A stretch of 35,836 nucleotides of DNA from Bacteroidales bacterium (lineage in GTDB: Bacteria > Bacteroidota > Bacteroidia > Bacteroidales > UBA10428). Of the stretch, positions 16,192-25,295 are shown in pieces (position 1 is the stretch's first letter; each line of letters opens with the position of its first letter). The notes below the pieces were generated by a model, which was not told the origin of the DNA, did not search any database, and saw only the letters and a program-made list of their open reading frames with translations. Both the position numbers and the translations under genes were made by a program. The stretch lies in NCBI GenBank assembly GCA_016931575.1, contig JAFGEO010000166.1, forward strand, positions 1 to 35,836, in the 5' to 3' direction.

Positions 16192-16750
16192 ACAGGGTTA
16201 ATTGATTTAACGATACTATCGAATTGGGGGGACAATTACCATGATTTCTATCATGTAAGGAACAAGGCAAAAAGCTGAAGGTTGGTGCGTTTATGGTTGA
16301 TAGGTTTAGGTTTAAGTTTATAGGTTAATGGGGTGTTGATAGGATTGAGGAACTGAGGAACTGATGGGTTTGCCTTTGCTTGATTGGCAGGAAATCAGCA
16401 TAATGACAAGCCTGCCTAAATAACTTCTATTGTTGTTTATTTGTTTAGGTCTACTGTCTGAGAAAAATTGCCATGGGTTCGGAGGATGGACCGGATTAGT
16501 TTTTTTCTTGAAATGAGGATTTGGATTTACGGCAGTTGGTTATGCTGTTTGAGATTCCCGGATTGGAACAATGGCCTCGTTAAAGGAATGAAAAGATCAA
16601 ATCACATTAGCCTGCAATATATCGGCTAAACGGAGGATACTCCTTAAACAAAAGAAGTTCAGGGATATGTATCAGACGAAAAGAAATATTGATGGTAATT
16701 CTTAACAAGAAAAGGCACATGAGTATAAAAATCTTCAAACATAATTAAGC
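16192..16750. other. 559-bp gene-free region between operon and regulator
   Basis: No convincing coding sequence is present. The operon-proximal end is dense in palindromes: GTTAA-N5-TTAAC (16197-16211), CGATA-C-TATCG (16211-16221) and the FNR-type site (16240-16255). From about 16285 to 16375 it is G/T-rich with short reiterated words such as GAGGAACT repeated side by side. The rest, up to 16750, shows nothing that I recognise. Confidence 0.5.
16240..16255. promoter_or_regulatory. FNR/Crp-type palindrome upstream of the eight-gene operon
   Basis: CATGATTTCTATCATG is a perfect 6-bp inverted repeat with a 4-base spacer. It differs from the FNR consensus TTGAT-N4-ATCAA by one base per half-site (ATGAT...ATCAT). 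It lies 49 bp before the first start codon at 16191. A weak minus-strand promoter-like pair, TTG (16235-16233) and TATCGTTA (16215-16208), is 17 bp apart, so the site would overlap or abut the -33 region as for a class II activator. The promoter call is weak; the palindrome itself is certain. Confidence 0.55.
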
Positions 16751-17419
16751 TTAGCCAAGTTTACTTAGAATCTTTAAAAGGTCGATGCTCTTTAATGAAA
16801 CAAAGCGATCGTCAATTTCAATCATCTTGTCGTTTTTAAATTCAGTAAGCGTGCGGCTTACACTTTCTCTTGTCGAATAGACTAAATCGGCTAGCTCTTG
16901 TCTGGACAGGGGTAATTTAAAATCGTTCATACCATAAATTTCAGAAGAAAAAAAAAGTAATACTTCGGCAATCCTTCCGGGAAGCTGTTTCTTCGGCAAA
17001 TCGATGAGTTTATTAAATAAACTCACACCTTCTTCACTGAATTGCCTCATAAATTGCAGAGCAACACCACCGTTTTCTGTTAATACCTCAGCTAAAACCT
17101 GCAAATTTGTACAGATAACTTCAGAATCTTCTAATGCAACGGCAGAAAACGGGTAACGGGTTCCGCTGAAAGCAGAAAAAAGGCCCACATAACTTCCAGA
17201 GCCAACAATCTTGAGTATAGTAGATCTATTAGGAGCTTCGTTCTTGAAAATCTTTATTAAACCTTTCTGAAGATACATGAAGTGAGTGATCGGTTTATCC
17301 TCACTGTAGACAAATTCACCAATAGCATGCCTAACCACCAGACTGTTATCATTAATCCGGGCAAGCTGCTCAGCTGAGAGCATTTCGTAAGCCGGTAATT
17401 TGAAATCAACAGAGATCAT
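16751..17419 (-). CDS. Crp/Fnr-family transcriptional regulator
   Basis: 222 residues. An N-terminal cyclic-nucleotide-binding-type barrel (about 15-125: GEFVYSEDKPITHFMYLQKG, GSYVGLFSAFSGT) is followed by a long dimerisation helix and a winged helix-turn-helix (168-200: LSRQELADLVYSTRESVSRTL). The recognition helix reads R-E-S-V-S-R (E185, S188, R189), which matches the E-x-x-S-R pattern that FNR uses to read TTGAT, not the R-E-x-x-G-R of CRP. There is no N-terminal Cys cluster and only one Cys (C103), so it should not sense oxygen through a 4Fe-4S cluster. The effector is unknown. It is transcribed toward the operon from 560 bp upstream and may act on the palindrome at 16240-16255, though that is inference. 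Confidence 0.88.
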   Translation of the reverse strand: MISVDFKLPAYEMLSAEQLARINDNSLVVRHAIGEFVYSEDKPITHFMYLQKGLIKIFKNEAPNRSTILKIVGSGSYVGLFSAFSGTRYPFSAVALEDSEVICTNLQVLAEVLTENGGVALQFMRQFSEEGVSLFNKLIDLPKKQLPGRIAEVLLFFSSEIYGMNDFKLPLSRQELADLVYSTRESVSRTLTEFKNDKMIEIDDRFVSLKSIDLLKILSKLG

Positions 17420-17602
17420 TCAGTAATATTGTTCAATAACTTAACTATAAAAATAGCAAATTACTGCCGAGTAACTATATGGATATGAAAAAGCTTATTC
17501 ATTCAGCGAGTAAAAGCATAAAAAAAAAATCTTGTAGTAATACATTACTGTGTATTCTATTCTTTTATGTAATTTTAAATTTAATGCAATTTTTCCTTCA
17601 GG

Positions 17603-17971
17603 ATGAAAAAAAAGGGAATTCTTTGTATCGACGACTCAAATACAGCGCTTTTGGTGCTTGAATATGCTTTGGAAAAAGCGGGGTACAAGGTTTTTATCGC
17701 CGAGGGAGTCACAAAGGGCATTCAAATTATAGAAAAACAATCGATCGATCTGATATTCCTTGATCTAAGTATGCCGGCGATTTCGGGATATGATTTTTTA
17801 AAAATGAGAGATGAGCTGAAAATCCAGGATATACCTGTTATTGTTATCTCAGCTTTTGATTCAGATGAAACAAGATCTGTTGTTCGCAAGCTTGGAGCAA
17901 GCGATTTCATTTCTAAGCCGATAAATATTGAAATGATAATTGAAACGGTTAAAGAATATCTGAACAGATGA
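17603..17971 (+). CDS. Stand-alone response regulator receiver protein
   Basis: 122 residues and a single REC domain with no output domain. Acidic pocket D10-D11 (CIDDSN), phospho-acceptor D54 (IFLDLSMP) and the conserved Lys in ISKPIN are all present. It is CheY/DivK-like and probably relays phosphate to another protein. It is divergent from the Crp/Fnr gene (183 bp apart) and convergent with the secreted protein at 17991-18566, so no partner kinase is adjacent. The start is ATG 17603, just after an AT-rich stretch. Confidence 0.87.
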   Translation: MKKKGILCIDDSNTALLVLEYALEKAGYKVFIAEGVTKGIQIIEKQSIDLIFLDLSMPAISGYDFLKMRDELKIQDIPVIVISAFDSDETRSVVRKLGASDFISKPINIEMIIETVKEYLNR

Positions 17972-17990
17972 CCTGTTGTGATTAGTTGGG

Positions 17991-18566
17991 TCAGAGAATA
18001 TATCTGACACCAAGCTTTGCAATTGCTCCTAATCCATTGGTGCCTTCAATTTTTCCGGGAAATCTATCAGATTCCACCGGTTTTTTAATTGAACCGAGAT
18101 AGCAACCGTAACCTAAAGCTCCATGCACAGAAACTTGTCTTGCAAGCTTTACATTAAGTTCTATTCCTAAATGGTGCTCAAGCGATTTGTAGGTCCCGAT
18201 ATGAGATTCAGGAATCCCCTCACTTGATGTCTCATCAATTTTTGTTACCCTGTAAATCATATTGTAGAAAAGACTGATATCAGAACTTTCGTTAAAAAGA
18301 TTATTGATCAGGGTTCTTTCATGGTGAAACGTTACACTGGTAAATTTCTTACTTTCCGGACAAAAAGAGAGGCCAATGCTTAAATTTTTCATTCTATCCG
18401 GAATTACCGCAACAGACAGTGCTGTGCCAGTATTAAAGCCACTTTGCGTAAAATATTGACTAAGTTCCAGTGCGTATTTTGTTTTTCCACTAGTTTCATT
18501 GTCCTGGCTTTTTATTTCAATACTTATTATCAGGAATATAACTACTAGGATTAGGGAATTTTTCAT
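17991..18566 (-). CDS. Secreted/outer-membrane protein of unknown function
   Basis: 191 residues. A signal peptide (MKNSLILVVIFLIISIEIKSQ) leads a mature chain with alternating hydrophobic strands: YALELSQYF, LSIGLSFCPES, DISLFYNMIYRV, LGIELNVKLARQVSVHGALGYG. It ends LGAIAKLGVRYIL, like a small outer-membrane barrel. I do not recognise a family. The stop lies 19 bp from the end of the convergent receiver gene. Confidence 0.65.
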   Translation of the reverse strand: MKNSLILVVIFLIISIEIKSQDNETSGKTKYALELSQYFTQSGFNTGTALSVAVIPDRMKNLSIGLSFCPESKKFTSVTFHHERTLINNLFNESSDISLFYNMIYRVTKIDETSSEGIPESHIGTYKSLEHHLGIELNVKLARQVSVHGALGYGCYLGSIKKPVESDRFPGKIEGTNGLGAIAKLGVRYIL

Positions 18567-19181
18567 GATTGCTTTTTATTTAGTATTACGGAGGGTGCAT
18601 AAAGGTGTTAAGCCAAAGTCCTTGATGTGCATTCATAGTCTGTGTGATTTACATCGAATCAGACTTTGAGTATTGTTACGGGCTCCTGTGATCTTAATCA
18701 ATGCAAGCATCCTGTCTATGACAAAATGGGCTATTCATTGGTAATTTGTTTAAGGATAGAAGTAATCGTTTTTTTTTAGCCAAATTGATTAACTTTAATT
18801 TAACCAATGCGGCATGAAGGATTCAATAGATCAACAGGCCTTTAAACAGTTATATTAGACATAAAGGGGAAGGTTCTGTCTAATTCGTGGTGGAGGAAGA
18901 TATGCATGGACTTTCAAGGTGTTAATTCTGAAACTATCGGGAAAGTTCTCAGCTGGTAATAAGTGTTTTTGTGAACTATATAAATGATCGGGAATTATGG
19001 ATTGATATTCATTGGCACCATATTTTTCAACGCCTGTAAAGAGCTGAAGATTTTCCCGGAACTAACATAGGACTGGCAATGGCTGGCAAGGCACTGCAAA
19101 GGATGCACAAATGAGTATATGCTTCAAGTTTACTTGGGAAGGGTTCTGCTTTTTATCTTAAACAACCTAAAAATCAATACT
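18567..19181. other. 615-bp gene-free region
   Basis: There are stop codons in all frames and no recognisable gene remnant. An imperfect inverted repeat, ATTGATTAA and TTAACCAAT, is separated by a few bases near 18783-18809 (8 of 9 arm bases pair). The right part is the leader of the two-component operon that starts at 19182. A clear TAnnTTTG-type promoter was not found. Confidence 0.45.
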
Positions 19182-19610
19182 ATGCTAAGAGATAATTCAA
19201 ACAAACCTATTTTGATTGTGGAGGATAATCCTATCGACCTTGATCTGACCCTGAGGGCATTTGCTGCAAAAAAGCTTTCCAATCCAATCCAGGTAGCCAG
19301 AGATGGTGAAGAAGCTTTGGGCTATATGGAAAAATGGAAACAGTGTGAAACAAGGCCTGTGGTTATACTGCTCGACCTTAACTTACCGAAAATACATGGC
19401 TTGGATGTACTCAAAAAATTTAAATCTCATCCCGATTTTAAAGCCATACCGATCGTAATACTTACCACTTCCTCAGAATCCTCCGATCTGCAAGAAGCAT
19501 ATCAATCAGGGGCAAACTCTTATATTGTTAAACCAGTAGATTTCGGGAAATTTCTCGAAGTCGCAAATCATATCGACTTGTATTGGCGGGTAATTAACAA
19601 ACCCTTATAG
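19182..19610 (+). CDS. Response regulator, Rcp1-like receiver
   Basis: 142 residues from ATG 19182; the frame is open to an ATG at 19119, but the receiver fold begins at PILIVEDNPIDLD and the extra residues look non-coding. Phospho-acceptor D65 is in LLDLNLPK, with acidic E14-D15 and the Lys in YIVKPVD. The LNLPKIHGLDVLKKFK pattern and the long DGEEALGYMEK insertion are typical of Rcp1-type regulators, which pair with phytochrome-like or PAS hybrid kinases. It lies 34 bp upstream of the hybrid kinase and is probably its partner. Confidence 0.88.
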   Translation: MLRDNSNKPILIVEDNPIDLDLTLRAFAAKKLSNPIQVARDGEEALGYMEKWKQCETRPVVILLDLNLPKIHGLDVLKKFKSHPDFKAIPIVILTTSSESSDLQEAYQSGANSYIVKPVDFGKFLEVANHIDLYWRVINKPL

Positions 19611-19644
19611 TTTTGAGCAGCTTTTAATATAGTCATAAAGAGTT

Positions 19645-22368
19645 ATGAAAATTTTACTACTTGAAGACAATACCACTGATGCTGATTTAACAAAAAGAGG
19701 CATTATGGAGTCTCTTTTAGACTGCAATATTGAGCATGCCACCACGTTGGAACAAGCGAGAAATATACTTCAAATAGATTCTTCATTTGATGCTGCACTT
19801 CTTGACATGAGTTTACCTGATGGGAATGGCCTTGAACTGCTCGCAGAAATAAGGCAGCAAGAATTAAACTTCCCGGTCATAATGCTTACCGGGTCAGGAA
19901 ATGAAGATACAGCAGTTACGGCGCTTAAAACCGGCGCTGACGACTATCTTGTAAAACAGATCGGATATACTTCACACCTCCCTGATATAATTAATCTAAC
20001 CATTTCAAATTTTAAGGAGAATAAATTGTACAAATCAGATGTGATCAATGTTCTCTATATTGAACATCACACGGCTGATATAAACCTGACTATTCTTCAT
20101 CTTGCCAAACATGCACCTCATATTCATATTGAGGCTGTTTCAACAGCAGACGAAGCATTAGCACGCCTTGAAGTTGAACAAACAGAACGGCTCAACTATA
20201 ATGTAATCCTGATGGATTATCGTTTGCCGGGAATGGATGCGCTGGAATTGATAAAGACCCTTAGGCAAAGATTAAAACTATGCTTACCGATCATCATGGT
20301 AACTGGCCAGGGAAGTGAAGAGTTGGCTGTGCAAGCCCTGAAAATTGGGGCAAACGACTATCTTACAAAAAATAAAAATTATTTATACAGGCTTCCTTCT
20401 GTTATTTTGAATTCATATCAGCACTGCCAATTAAAACTTAAACAAGATACACTTATTGAAAATGAGAAAAAATACCGACTGCTTGCCGATAATTCCGGGG
20501 ATGTGATTTTCCTTCTGGATATGAATTTAAACTATACCTACATAAGCCCGGCTGTTAAAGCCCTGAGGGGATTTGAACCCGAGGAAGCGATGAAACAGAG
20601 ATTAAGTGAGGTATTAACACCGGCTTCATACCAAAAAGCAGAAAAAGCAATCTCTGATATTCTGACTGAAAATTTAAATAATCAGGAAAATCCTTTATTA
20701 CAGAAAACTTTAGAGTTGGAAATGATCCGTAAAGATAATACACCTATCTGGACTGAAGTAAAGGCTTCCCTGATTCTGGATGAAGACCGCCAGCCAGTAA
20801 GAATTTTGGGCGTTACACGAGATATTTCTGAACGGAAATCCATATCAGATGAATTAAGGAAACATTCCCGCGCAGTCGAACAAAGCCCTGACCTGATTAT
20901 AATAACTGACACTAAAGGAACCATCGAGTATGTTAATCCAAAGTTTACCGAAATAACCGGTTATTCATTAAAAGATGTTGCAGGCAAAAATGCAAGTATC
21001 CTTAAATCAGGATATACCTCCAAAACAGAATATGAAAAATTATGGAATACAATCACCTCAGGTTCTGAATGGAAAGGCGAATTTCAGAATAAACGAAAAG
21101 ATGGCACCCTCTATTGGGAGGAAGCTTCAATTTCAGCAATAAAAACTGATAAAGGAGAGATTACCCATTATCTGGCAGTAAAAACAGATATTACGGAAAA
21201 AAAGAAAATTCACGAAGAGTTAGTAAAAGCAAAGGAAAGGGCCGAAGAAAGTGATCGCTTAAAAACAGCTTTTTTGCATAACATTTCCCACGAAATAAGA
21301 ACACCATTAAACGGTATTACAGGATTTTCGGATATCATAATACAGCCTGATCTTTCGCCTGAAAAAAAGAAACAATTTACCCAAATAATTCGCGATAGCA
21401 GCAATCAGCTCATCTCAATTGTTGATGATATCATCAGCATGTCCACAATTGACGCAGGCCAGGAAATACTCATAGAGAGTGAAATAGATATTAATCTCCT
21501 CTTAGAGTTATTGGAAAGACAAAATAACCCCAACGCTCAAGCCAAAAATCTTTCTTTCTCCATCACGTCAACCCTAAGTGATAGGGAATCCCTTATCCTG
21601 ACCGATAAGAGTAAATTGCTGAATATACTTACTAACCTTATCAGCAATGCCATAAAATATACTTCAGAAGGGAACATTAACGTGAATTGCACACTGGAAG
21701 GGAATTCGGTCAAATTTACCGTTCAGGATACCGGCATTGGAATACCCCCTGAAATGCATAAAAAAATTTTCGATCGGTTTTTCCAAATCGATAACAGCGA
21801 TACCCGCCCCTACGGTGGCAATGGGCTAGGCCTTTCATTAGTAAAATCCTATGTCCATTTTCTGGGAGGTGAAGTTAGCCTAAATTCCACAGTAGGAATA
21901 GGTTCAGAGTTCAGTTTCTCACTGCCCTATCGTCCAGTAAAACAGGCTAAACCAATACCCGTTCCGGAACTGGAAAACAAAAGGCAGATCGAGAAGGTAA
22001 GCATTTTAATTGCGGAAGATGAAGAATTAAATTACTTGCTAATGGAAGCGATGCTTTCTGATTTAGATATTCTCACGCAAAGAGCATCAAATGGACAGGA
22101 AGTAATTGATATTTGCAAAAATAACAATGATATTGCTTTAATTCTAATGGATCTGAAAATGCCTGTAATGGATGGATTGGAAGCTACAAAACAACTAAGA
22201 AAATTCAGACCCGATTTACCAATAATCGTCCAGTCGGCTTATTCAACGGAAAAAGATAAAAACGAAGCATTTGCCCATGGGTGCAATGATTATATCACCA
22301 AACCCTTCAGCCAGGAGGTCCTTTTAAGTAAAATTACAGCTCAACTGAATAAGAAAAAATGGGAATAA
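19645..22368 (+). CDS. Hybrid sensor histidine kinase, REC-REC-PAS-PAS-HisKA-HATPase-REC
   Basis: 907 residues with no transmembrane segment, so cytoplasmic. Order: REC1 (1-125, D54 in LLDMSLPDG), REC2 (133-260, D191 in LMDYRLPG), PAS1 (about 275-400), PAS2 (about 405-525), HisKA with H549 in HNISHEIRTPLNG, HATPase (N-box NLISNAIKYT 664-673, DTGIGI 695-700, GGNGLGL 724-730) and C-terminal REC3 (785-905, D836 in LMDLKMP, K886 in ITKPFS). REC2 reads YIEHH where two acidic residues are expected, so its phosphorylation may be impaired. N-terminal receivers suggest that it takes input from another kinase, while REC3 suggests onward relay. It is co-transcribed with the upstream Rcp1-like regulator. 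The signal is unknown. Confidence 0.92.
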   Translation: MKILLLEDNTTDADLTKRGIMESLLDCNIEHATTLEQARNILQIDSSFDAALLDMSLPDGNGLELLAEIRQQELNFPVIMLTGSGNEDTAVTALKTGADDYLVKQIGYTSHLPDIINLTISNFKENKLYKSDVINVLYIEHHTADINLTILHLAKHAPHIHIEAVSTADEALARLEVEQTERLNYNVILMDYRLPGMDALELIKTLRQRLKLCLPIIMVTGQGSEELAVQALKIGANDYLTKNKNYLYRLPSVILNSYQHCQLKLKQDTLIENEKKYRLLADNSGDVIFLLDMNLNYTYISPAVKALRGFEPEEAMKQRLSEVLTPASYQKAEKAISDILTENLNNQENPLLQKTLELEMIRKDNTPIWTEVKASLILDEDRQPVRILGVTRDISERKSISDELRKHSRAVEQSPDLIIITDTKGTIEYVNPKFTEITGYSLKDVAGKNASILKSGYTSKTEYEKLWNTITSGSEWKGEFQNKRKDGTLYWEEASISAIKTDKGEITHYLAVKTDITEKKKIHEELVKAKERAEESDRLKTAFLHNISHEIRTPLNGITGFSDIIIQPDLSPEKKKQFTQIIRDSSNQLISIVDDIISMSTIDAGQEILIESEIDINLLLELLERQNNPNAQAKNLSFSITSTLSDRESLILTDKSKLLNILTNLISNAIKYTSEGNINVNCTLEGNSVKFTVQDTGIGIPPEMHKKIFDRFFQIDNSDTRPYGGNGLGLSLVKSYVHFLGGEVSLNSTVGIGSEFSFSLPYRPVKQAKPIPVPELENKRQIEKVSILIAEDEELNYLLMEAMLSDLDILTQRASNGQEVIDICKNNNDIALILMDLKMPVMDGLEATKQLRKFRPDLPIIVQSAYSTEKDKNEAFAHGCNDYITKPFSQEVLLSKITAQLNKKKWE

Positions 22369-22559
22369 TACTGACCTCCATCGGCACACGGGGTTATTGG
22401 AAACCCTTCCTGGCCATCAGCGAATTCCCGAAAGCAAAACGCAAAACTTTTTTCGTATCTTGCTGATCCAGGGTATTGCGATGCAAGCTGATTACTGGTT
22501 GGACGAACACCATTGCTCATCCCCGGATCATTGCCCGCATAAAACTCAGGTTGCATAGT

Positions 22560-22838
22560 ATGAAACAAACACTCTTTCTTAGCCTGATTCTGGTGCTGAT
22601 CGTTCCGTTCCGGACGCTGCATGCACAATCACGCAAACTGGAAACATGCATCGTACAGATCGTCAATGCTTTCCATACTGAAGATCCGGAACTGATCAAT
22701 CATTTCATCCACCATGATCATGGCCTGGTTGTCCTTTTTCGACGGGGCGTGATGGATGAATACATCACAACAGACAGATCCAAAGATGAAAGTCATGCTG
22801 CATGCGGGCTATTACGATCCGCGAAACACATTAGGTAG
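22560..22838 (+). pseudogene. Short secreted protein, probably truncated
   Basis: 92 residues from ATG 22560: a signal peptide (MKQTLFLSLILVLIVPFRTLHAQ) followed by LETCIVQIVNAFHTEDPELINHFIHHDHGLVVLFRRGVMDEY, which looks like the start of a larger periplasmic domain. After VMDEYITTDR the frame turns into a Ser/His/Arg-rich tail and stops, as after a frameshift or deletion. No continuation was found in the other frames. It could be an intact small protein, but truncation is more likely. Confidence 0.4.
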
Positions 22839-23088
22839 GAAGGCATCTGAGTGATGGAGGACATTATTTTTCTCCACAAATACAGCGCACCCAAAAAGAT
22901 CAATGAGAATGCAAAGCAAATTTTAGTAACTTGTACAAACATTGTAAGGTGATAAGTGCCAATGAAAAAGCAACATCTTCATTCCATTTTTCTGTCTGGT
23001 TGATAAGCAGAAAAAAATAATCATGAAGAGTGATATTCAGGAATGAACCAGGACATAAAGAACTTAACCAGTAACCAAATCCAAGCCT

Positions 23089-25170
23089 ATGAAAACGCAA
23101 CTAACTTTTTTAACGCTGTTACTTATCGTAATGAATGTTCCCATGTTACATGCCCAGGAAGCTGAGGATCCTTATTTATGGCTGGAAGATATTGAGGGTG
23201 AAAAATCCCTTGAATGGGTCAGGACCCAGAATGAACTATCTGAAAAGGTATTTACAGAAGCTCCCTTATTTAATTCCTTAAATAAGGCATTATTGGAAGT
23301 CTACGATGACGAGGAAAACATAGCCTACCCGGATCTGATCGGAAAGCATGTCTATAATTTCTGGCAGGATGCAGAACACGAACGGGGAGTCTGGCGTCGG
23401 ATGCTGAAAGAGAATTACCTTGCGAATGATACCATCTGGGAAATTGTCCTCGACCTGGATGCGCTGTCAGCCAAAGAAAATAAAAAATGGGTGTTTGGCG
23501 GAGCTAACTGGCTCGAGCCGGATTACAGGATCTGCCTTCTCTCATTATCGGATGGCGGTACGGATAAAAGCGAGCTCAGGGAATTCGATGTTACAAAAAA
23601 AGAATTTGTGGAAAACGGATTTTACCTCAAAGAATCCAAAGGTTCTGCAGGATGGATCGATGAGAACACCTTGCTTTTTACATCCGATTTCGGAGAGGGT
23701 TCTTTGTCATATGCCGGTTACCCGAGAATTGCCAAAGTATGGAAAAGAGGCACCCCTGCAGAAGATGCAAAAACAATCCTCGAGGTTGAGCCTGAAGTCG
23801 CGGGACTGTTTGGTGGCTCCTATTATTCAGAGGAGAAACTGCACACTATCGTTTTTAAGATGATCACTACCTTCGAGAGTGAAATCTATTATTATTCTGA
23901 CAGGAAGTTAAAAAAGCTGGATTTTCCGGCAGATGCAGAATTCAGAGGCAGTTATAAATCGGAGCTCCTCCTTATCCTGCAATCCGATTGGGAGGTTGAA
24001 AATAGTATTTTTCCTGCAGGCGCATTAGTAAGTTTAAACCTGGAAGATAATTTACAAGGGAAAAATACGGTTAAGCTTATCCATCATCCCAATTCAGAAT
24101 CCAGCATAACTTCCCTCCTTTCGTCAAAGGATTATATTGTTGTAAATATCCTGGAAAATGTCCGGAATAAACTGATCAAATACTCCCTTAAGGATGGCAG
24201 ATGGAAAGAGGAAGAAGTTAAAGGATTGCCTGGTTTTGGCGGAATAGACCTGATTACCTTCGATAAGTCGTCGAATGATTATTTTTTCCAGTTCAGTAAT
24301 TTCATCACTCCCCCGACCTTATATTATGCAAATGATCACCAGGTTGATATCGCCAGGAAACTAAAAGATTATTTTGACCCATCGGATCTGACAGTAGAAC
24401 AACATTGGGCCACTTCCAAAGACGGTACAAAAATCCCCTATTTTATCGTCTTTCGAAAGGATATTGAATTAAACGGCAGTAATCCCACCCTCGTAGATGC
24501 TTATGGAGGATTTAATATTTCAAGTCAACCCTTCTACAGTGCAACAATAGGGCTTGGCTGGCTGGAGCAGGGAGGTGTTTATGTTTTAGCAAATATTCGT
24601 GGAGGAGGGGAATTTGGTCCCGCCTGGCATCAGGCAGCGGTTAGGGAAAAACGACAAAACGCCTATGATGATTTTTATGCCGTAGCCGAAAACCTCATTG
24701 CACAAAAAATCACGTCACCCGGGCATTTAGGTATTTATGGCTGGAGTAACGGTGGCTTGCTGACAGGTGTAGCCTTTACACAGCGACCGGATCTGTACCA
24801 TGCCGCTATTGTGGGTGCCCCCCTGCTGGATATGAGACGGTATTCCAAAATGCTTGCCGGGGCAAGTTGGATGGCAGAATATGGTGATCCTGACAAACCG
24901 GAGGATTGGGCCTATCTCAAAAAGTTCTCCCCCTACCATAATCTGAAAAAGGAGGCTGAATACCCGAAAGTACTCTTTGTTACCTCCATCAAGGACGACA
25001 GGGTGCATCCGGGACATGCACGAAAAATGGCAGCAAAAATGGCCGATATGGGGCATCCCTTTTACTACTATGAGACTATTGAAGGAGGGCATGGGGCTGC
25101 CTCCACCAATGAGCAAAGTGCCAAAATGAATGCTCTGATCTATACGTATTTGAATGAGATGCTGAAGTAA
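23089..25170 (+). CDS. Prolyl oligopeptidase family serine peptidase (S9A), periplasmic
   Basis: 693 residues with a signal peptide (MKTQLTFLTLLLIVMNVPMLHAQ). The N-terminal DPYLWLEDIEG opening and a seven-bladed propeller (about 75-420) are typical of S9A. The C-terminal alpha/beta hydrolase domain carries the triad S553 (GWSNGG), D636 (KDDRVHPGH) and H668 (GGHGAAS). Length is close to the roughly 700 residues usual for the family. It cleaves short proline-containing peptides after Pro (or other residues in relatives), probably in the periplasm to feed peptide uptake. The nucleophile motif GWSNGG has Trp where GGSNGG is common. It stands alone, with 125 bp to the next gene. Confidence 0.92.
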   Translation: MKTQLTFLTLLLIVMNVPMLHAQEAEDPYLWLEDIEGEKSLEWVRTQNELSEKVFTEAPLFNSLNKALLEVYDDEENIAYPDLIGKHVYNFWQDAEHERGVWRRMLKENYLANDTIWEIVLDLDALSAKENKKWVFGGANWLEPDYRICLLSLSDGGTDKSELREFDVTKKEFVENGFYLKESKGSAGWIDENTLLFTSDFGEGSLSYAGYPRIAKVWKRGTPAEDAKTILEVEPEVAGLFGGSYYSEEKLHTIVFKMITTFESEIYYYSDRKLKKLDFPADAEFRGSYKSELLLILQSDWEVENSIFPAGALVSLNLEDNLQGKNTVKLIHHPNSESSITSLLSSKDYIVVNILENVRNKLIKYSLKDGRWKEEEVKGLPGFGGIDLITFDKSSNDYFFQFSNFITPPTLYYANDHQVDIARKLKDYFDPSDLTVEQHWATSKDGTKIPYFIVFRKDIELNGSNPTLVDAYGGFNISSQPFYSATIGLGWLEQGGVYVLANIRGGGEFGPAWHQAAVREKRQNAYDDFYAVAENLIAQKITSPGHLGIYGWSNGGLLTGVAFTQRPDLYHAAIVGAPLLDMRRYSKMLAGASWMAEYGDPDKPEDWAYLKKFSPYHNLKKEAEYPKVLFVTSIKDDRVHPGHARKMAAKMADMGHPFYYYETIEGGHGAASTNEQSAKMNALIYTYLNEMLK

Positions 25171-25295
25171 TCCGCCTGTATTATTACACCGATTATTATC
25201 CTCAGAAACTAATTTGGCAGTTTCATGTTTTCATCCTAATGCAACACATTCCCGGGGGAAGCCGTAGAAGGTCATATAATTTAAACGTCAGTCTA

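Noticed and set aside
17479-17661. 60-codon plus-strand frame
   Set aside because: Overlaps the start of the receiver gene in another frame and is Lys/Ser-rich AT-biased sequence without motifs.
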